This document shows, piece after piece, positions 59,835 through 64,000 of a DNA stretch of 64,000 bases. Position numbers and translations under genes: made by a program. Positions within the stretch are counted from its first letter, which is position 1; the number at the start of each line of letters is the position of its first letter. A model generated the notes under the pieces. The model saw only the letters and a list, made by a program, of their open reading frames with translations. It did not search any database and had not been told where the DNA came from. This DNA comes from Cinnamomum chago (taxonomy: Eukaryota; Streptophyta; Magnoliopsida; Laurales; Lauraceae), in the NCBI GenBank assembly GCA_038049695.1, contig CP142451.1, positions 45,953,001-46,017,000 of the forward strand, given 5' to 3'.

Positions 59835-60303
59835 TGTTAGTGGGAGCGGCCATCCCTTCGATGGAGTTCTTTACTAAAGATCGCTTCGATGGGTTAGTGG
59901 GTGAACTAATGTGAATATTCGTAATGAGGTGTTAGTGGGAGCGGCCATCCTTTCGGTGGAGTTCTTTACTAAAGATCACTTTTATAGAATGTCAATGAAG
60001 TGTTGGTGGGAGCGGCCATCCCTTCGGTGGAGCTCTTTACTAAGGTTCACTTCAAGGGTTGATTGGAGTCACTTCCCTTCGGAGGACTGAAGTCATAGAC
60101 ATTCTGGGAACGTTCATAACAGATGGTAATACACTTGACATAAGACGGTAATGACCTCTCCCTAGGAGTTAGAGTTGTTTGTCATATGAGGCCAAACCAA
60201 TCAGTGATTGGACTATCACTGGATATGCGTATCCAGACAGTGATGATCCAAATAAGCAGACCTTAACTCAACGTGACTGTAGGCTCGGCCATCCCTTTGA
60301 TGG
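59835..60303 (+). repeat. GGCCATCCCTTCG repeat series in the Copia leader
   Basis: Three copies of a core of about 50 bp, GTTAGTGGGAGCGGCCATCC...GGAGTTCTTTACTAA, start at 59835, 59931 and 60002; a partial copy lies at about 60285. Each holds a 5-bp stem: CCATC with GATGG (59850-59864 and 60289-60303) or with GGTGG (59945-59959 and 60016-60030), which still pairs as RNA through a G-U wobble. Confidence 0.85.
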
Positions 60304-60458
60304 AGGGTCTATGAGGAGGTTGAGACACTGATACATTATTTTTAGGGTTAAAGAATGTAAAAAGTCTTGTGCATGTTTTTCCTTTTATTACAAGCACCAT
60401 ATATATGTTACATATATACTGCCTGTCTAATTATAACCTGTTATATATATCCAGAGAG

Positions 60459-63400
60459 ATGGGGAAGGATTCCTTTAGCCCGTTGATGAGTATTTTGCGT
60501 GAGAACAAATTGACTGGCCCAAATTACGTAGACTGGAAAAGAAACCTTAACATAGTACTCACCGCTGAGGAGTACAAGTATGTTTTGTCGGAACCCTGTC
60601 CTTCCATTGATGATTATTCTACAGATGACCAGCTAGAGGCTGAAAAGAAATGGAAAAAAGCGAATAGCATGGCCAAATGCTACATGCTTGCTTCCATGTC
60701 CAACGTGTTGCAAACGCAGCATGAGCAAATGGACACAGCTTCAGATATCATGTTGTCCTTGTCTGAGATGTTCGCAGACAGAAGCAGGCCAGCTAGGCAA
60801 GCTGCTTTAAGGACAATCATGAATTCTAGGATGGCTGAGGGAACACCTGTCAGAGAGCACATGCTCAAAATGATGGATTGTTTCAATGAAGCTGAGATCC
60901 TAGGGGCTGAGATTGATGCAGGGAGTCAGACTGATATGATTCTCGAAACTCTGCCGGGGTCTTTCAACCAGTTCAAGCTCAACTTCAACATGAGCAAGAT
61001 GGACATGACTCTCTCTGAGTTAATGAAAGAACTCCAGGCGGCAGAGGCCATCATGAAGCCTAAAGGCCAACTTCACTTTTCCCAGTTTTCCTTTAAACTC
61101 AACCCGAAAGGGAAAAAGTTCAAGAAGAAGCAGGGTAAGGGAAAAGGACAGAAAAAGGGAAATGCTGGGAAGAAGGACAAAGGCACAGGTGAAAAGCCCA
61201 AAGGGAAATGCTTTAAGTGCGGCCTCAAAGGTCACTGGAAGAAAGATTGTCCCAAGCTCCTAGGCTCAGATAAGAAAGGTATATCTCTTTCCTACTACAT
61301 TGAAACCTGTCATGTGGTTGATTCTACTGATTCCTGGATAGTAGACTCTGGAGCCACTAATCATATCTGCAATTCATTGCAGGGGTTTCAGATAATGAAA
61401 AAGCTTGAGAAAGGGGAGTTTGACCTTAGAGTTGGAAATGGAGCAAAGATATGGGCTGTTGCAGTGGGAGCAGTTACCTTACATTTTCCGCATGATAGGA
61501 TATTAGTTTTAAACAATGTTATCTATGTTCCGGACATAAGGAAGAATTTAATTTCAGTTTCTAGACTCATTGAATTTAATTATTCAGTTTCTTTCCATTC
61601 TGGTGTTGAGATCAGTAGAGATGGAAATATTATATGTTCCGGTAGAATGCATGATAACTTATTTTATATATATCCTATTGCTCCCTCACTGCATAATGTA
61701 CAACTAGAAAGCTCATCTTCCCTTAATAAGAGGAAGGTATCTTCGGCCAATGACACTTATCTTTGGCACTTACGTTTGGGTCATATTAACCTAAAACGGA
61801 TTCAGAGGTTGGTAGAGGATGGGCTTCTGAGCTTATTAGATCTCGAACCTTTTCCTCAGTGTGAATCTTGTCTCATGGGAAAGATGACCAAAAGGTCATT
61901 CTCTGGAAAGGGACTGAGGTCAAAGGAGTTGTTAGAATTGGTTCACACTGATGTGTGTAGTCCTATGAACAAACTAGCTAGAGGAGGTTATGAGTATTTC
62001 ATCACCTTCACTGATGATTACTCTAGGTATGGATATGTGTACCTAATGCGACGCAAGTCTGAAACGTTTGATAAGTTCAAACAATTCAAGGCTGAGGCGG
62101 AGCTACAACTAGGGAAACATATCAAAGCTCTTCGATCTGATCGAGGTGGCGAATACCTCCTGGGTGAGTTCAAGGAGTACCTCACACAACATGGGATTGT
62201 GTCTCAGTTGTCTGCACCGGGTACACCCCAGCAAAATGGTGTAGCAGAGAGAAGAAACCGGACCCTTCTTGATATGGTAAGGTCCATGATGAGTCATGCA
62301 ACCCTACCCATATCTTTTTGGGGATATGCCCTAGAAGCAGCAGCATACATTTTGAATCTGGTACCTTCTAAATCAGTACCTAGGACACCTCAAGAAATGT
62401 GGACAGGACGAAAACCCAGTTTAAAACATATCCACATTTGGGGTTGTCCAGCTTATGTACTGAATGATAAAGCTACCAAGCTAGAACCCAGATCGGAAAT
62501 GTGCTACTTCATTGGGTTTCCTAAGGGAACGAGAGGAGGCATCTTTTATCATCCAAAGGAGCAAAAGGTGCTTATCAGCACTCATGCTAGATACTTGGAG
62601 GATGATTGCATGATGCACCAAGAGCTTGGTTGTAAAGAAACACTTGAGGAGATTCTTTCAGAAACTCCTGCAACATCTGTGCCAGATCCTGAGATTGAAG
62701 AAAATCAAGACATTCCTTTTAACACTCCGGAGCCTCGTCGTAGTGGGAGAATTTCTAGACCACCAGATAGATACCTAGGAGTGTCTTTTATGACAGACTC
62801 CGAGGATCTGGTTGAGGATCCTACTAGTTACGATGAAGCAGTAACAGATATAGATGCTGACATGTGGCAGCAAGCGATGAAATCTGAATTGGATTCTCTG
62901 TATTCCAATCAAGTCTGGGAACTTGTGGATGCACCTGAAGGGATCAAACCCATAGGGTGCAAGTGGATCAACAAAAGAAAGAGAGGAGTGGATGGGAAGG
63001 TTGAAACCTTCAAAGCAAGACTGGTGGCGAAAGGATATACTCAGAAAGAGGGTATCGATTATGAGGAAACTTTTTCGCCAGTAGCCATGCTCAAGTCCAT
63101 AAGGATTCTCGTAGCCATCGCATGTCATTATGACTACGAGATATGGCAAATGGATGTCAAGACAGCTTTTCTAAATGGAAGTCTTGACGAATGCATCTAT
63201 ATGATGCAACCAGAGGGATTCATTGCTGGTGGCCAAGAGAACATGGTCTGTAAACTTAAGAAGTCCATTTATGGACTTAAGCAAGCATCTAGGGCATGGA
63301 ACATCAAGTTTAATCAGGCAGTCAAATCTTTTGGCTTTGATCAAAACATTGATGAACCATGTGTGTATAAGAAAGGGAGTGGAAACGCAGTTGCATTTTT

Positions 63401-64000
63401 AGTCCTGTATGTGGATGACATATTACTCATTGGAAATGATGTTGGCATGATGTCGTCTACAAAGGTTTGGTTATCATCTCAATTTCAGATGAAGGATTTG
63501 GGTGAGGCGAGCTATGTCTTAGGGATCAAGCTTTTGTGAGATCGCAAGAACAAGATGTTAGCCTTATCCCAATCTTCGTATATTGAGAAGATATTGGTCA
63601 AGTATAACATGCATGACTCCAAGAAGGGCTTGCTACCTTCTAGACATGGAGTACCACTATCTCGGAATCAATGTCCAAAGACACCTGAGGAGATAGAAAG
63701 CATGAGGAGAGTACCATATGCATCAGCTGTTGGAAGCCTCATGTATGCAATGTTGTGTACTAGACCAGATATTTGCTTTGCCGTTGGCATGGTTAGCAGA
63801 TATCAATCAAACCCTGGACCTATGCACTGGACAGCTGTTAAGCATATATTCAAGTATCTTCGGAGAACGAAAGATTATATGCTAACATACCGAGCAGATG
63901 ATCTAACGCCACTGGCGTATACAGACTCTGATTTCTAGTCAGATGTAGATGGCAGAAAGTCTACCTCGGGATACGTCTTTACTCTATCAGGAGGGGCTAT
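60459..64000 (+). pseudogene. gag-pol: Copia gag-pol polyprotein, two nonsense codons, 3' end outside
   Basis: Encodes particle protein and replication enzymes. The start was chosen at MGKDSFSPL, the family-like N-terminus, not the Met 30 codons upstream. The gag domain (LTGPNYVDWKRNL) spans about 1-230. The CCHC knuckle is CFKCGLKGHWKKDC (251-264). The protease site is DSG (296-298), and a pre-integrase zinc motif begins at WHLRLGH (436). Integrase Asp, Asp and Glu are at 498, 561 and 597 (DD35E). RT has YVDD at 984-987. TGA at 63537-63539 (codon 1027) stands where Arg is expected. TAG at 63936-63938 (codon 1160) stands where Gln is expected at the start of RNase H. The frame continues through both to the window end. 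Confidence 0.93.

Larger units (their letters stand above)
56516..64000 (+). mobile_element. Copia element, 3' end beyond window
   Basis: 5' LTR 56516-58520, primer-binding site 58522-58534, a leader of about 1.9 kb, and gag-pol from 60459. It is inserted in gag of Ty3 element B; AAGAC (56511-56515) should reappear after its 3' LTR, outside the window. The LTR start (TGTTGGGATTG...ATGCCCTA) and the long leader resemble the Angela/Tork-like Copia group, a tentative placement from memory. Confidence 0.9.

Overview
This window is retrotransposon sequence from a plant nuclear genome, most likely a flowering plant with a large, repeat-rich genome. The grounds are the initiator-Met tRNA primer-binding sites, chromodomain-bearing Ty3 (Tekay/Del-like) pol genes with LTRs of about 2.9 to 4.2 kb, a Copia gag-pol with a 2 kb LTR, and Sirevirus-like LTRs. 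I see no host protein gene, tRNA, rRNA or CRISPR array. Most short open frames fall inside LTRs and are not genes. The species cannot be named from what is here.

Layout. 1-1626: edge of a Sirevirus-like LTR ('LTR-N', minus). 1632-3702: a Copia-type LTR with a related LTR nested in it (2229-3382). 3703-3983: unassigned, TTTAC-rich. 3984-10840: a non-autonomous LTR-N element (minus), lacking pol and most of gag, with a solo LTR-N (5655-7434) nested in its 3' LTR. 10841-12230: unassigned, with poly-T and TA tracts. 12236-16951: a solo Tekay-type LTR (target duplication GTTTA) with a solo LTR-N nested in it (15157-16885, ATTAT). 16957-18115: unassigned. 18121 onward is one deeply nested stack.

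The stack, outermost first: LTR-E (+, from 18121) is split by LTR-D (minus, from 20247). LTR-D carries a solo Tekay-type LTR (21405-25574, CTCAA) and is split by Ty3 element A (+, from 27156). The 5' LTR of A is split by Ty3 element C (minus, 29937-38004), which has lost its 3' LTR. The protease region of A is split at 39807 by Ty3 element B (minus). B is in turn split by a young non-autonomous LTR-N element (45495-53059, CAATA), a solo Copia LTR (54431-56403, CATCT) and a Copia element starting at 56516 that runs off the window.

The elements are related as follows. A, B and C are Tekay-like chromoviruses with gag, protease, RT, RNase H, integrase and chromodomain, all broken by stops or frameshifts that mostly look like C-to-T decay. 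The LTR-N element is the youngest insertion: its LTRs appear identical apart from one 34-bp tandem unit. It encodes only the C-terminal, coiled-coil and zinc-knuckle part of a Sirevirus-type Gag, so it must have been moved by proteins supplied in trans. The Copia element keeps recognisable gag to RT with two nonsense codons.

The most interesting pattern is a set of 'palindromic-word islands'. LTRs of several families each carry a cluster of self-complementary CpG-rich words. The word differs between families and subfamilies, and the bases flanking it change in a matched way, so that each copy stays palindromic. Related signals are a conserved inverted repeat upstream of the TATA box in the Ty3 LTRs and two hairpin arrays in the long Copia leader.
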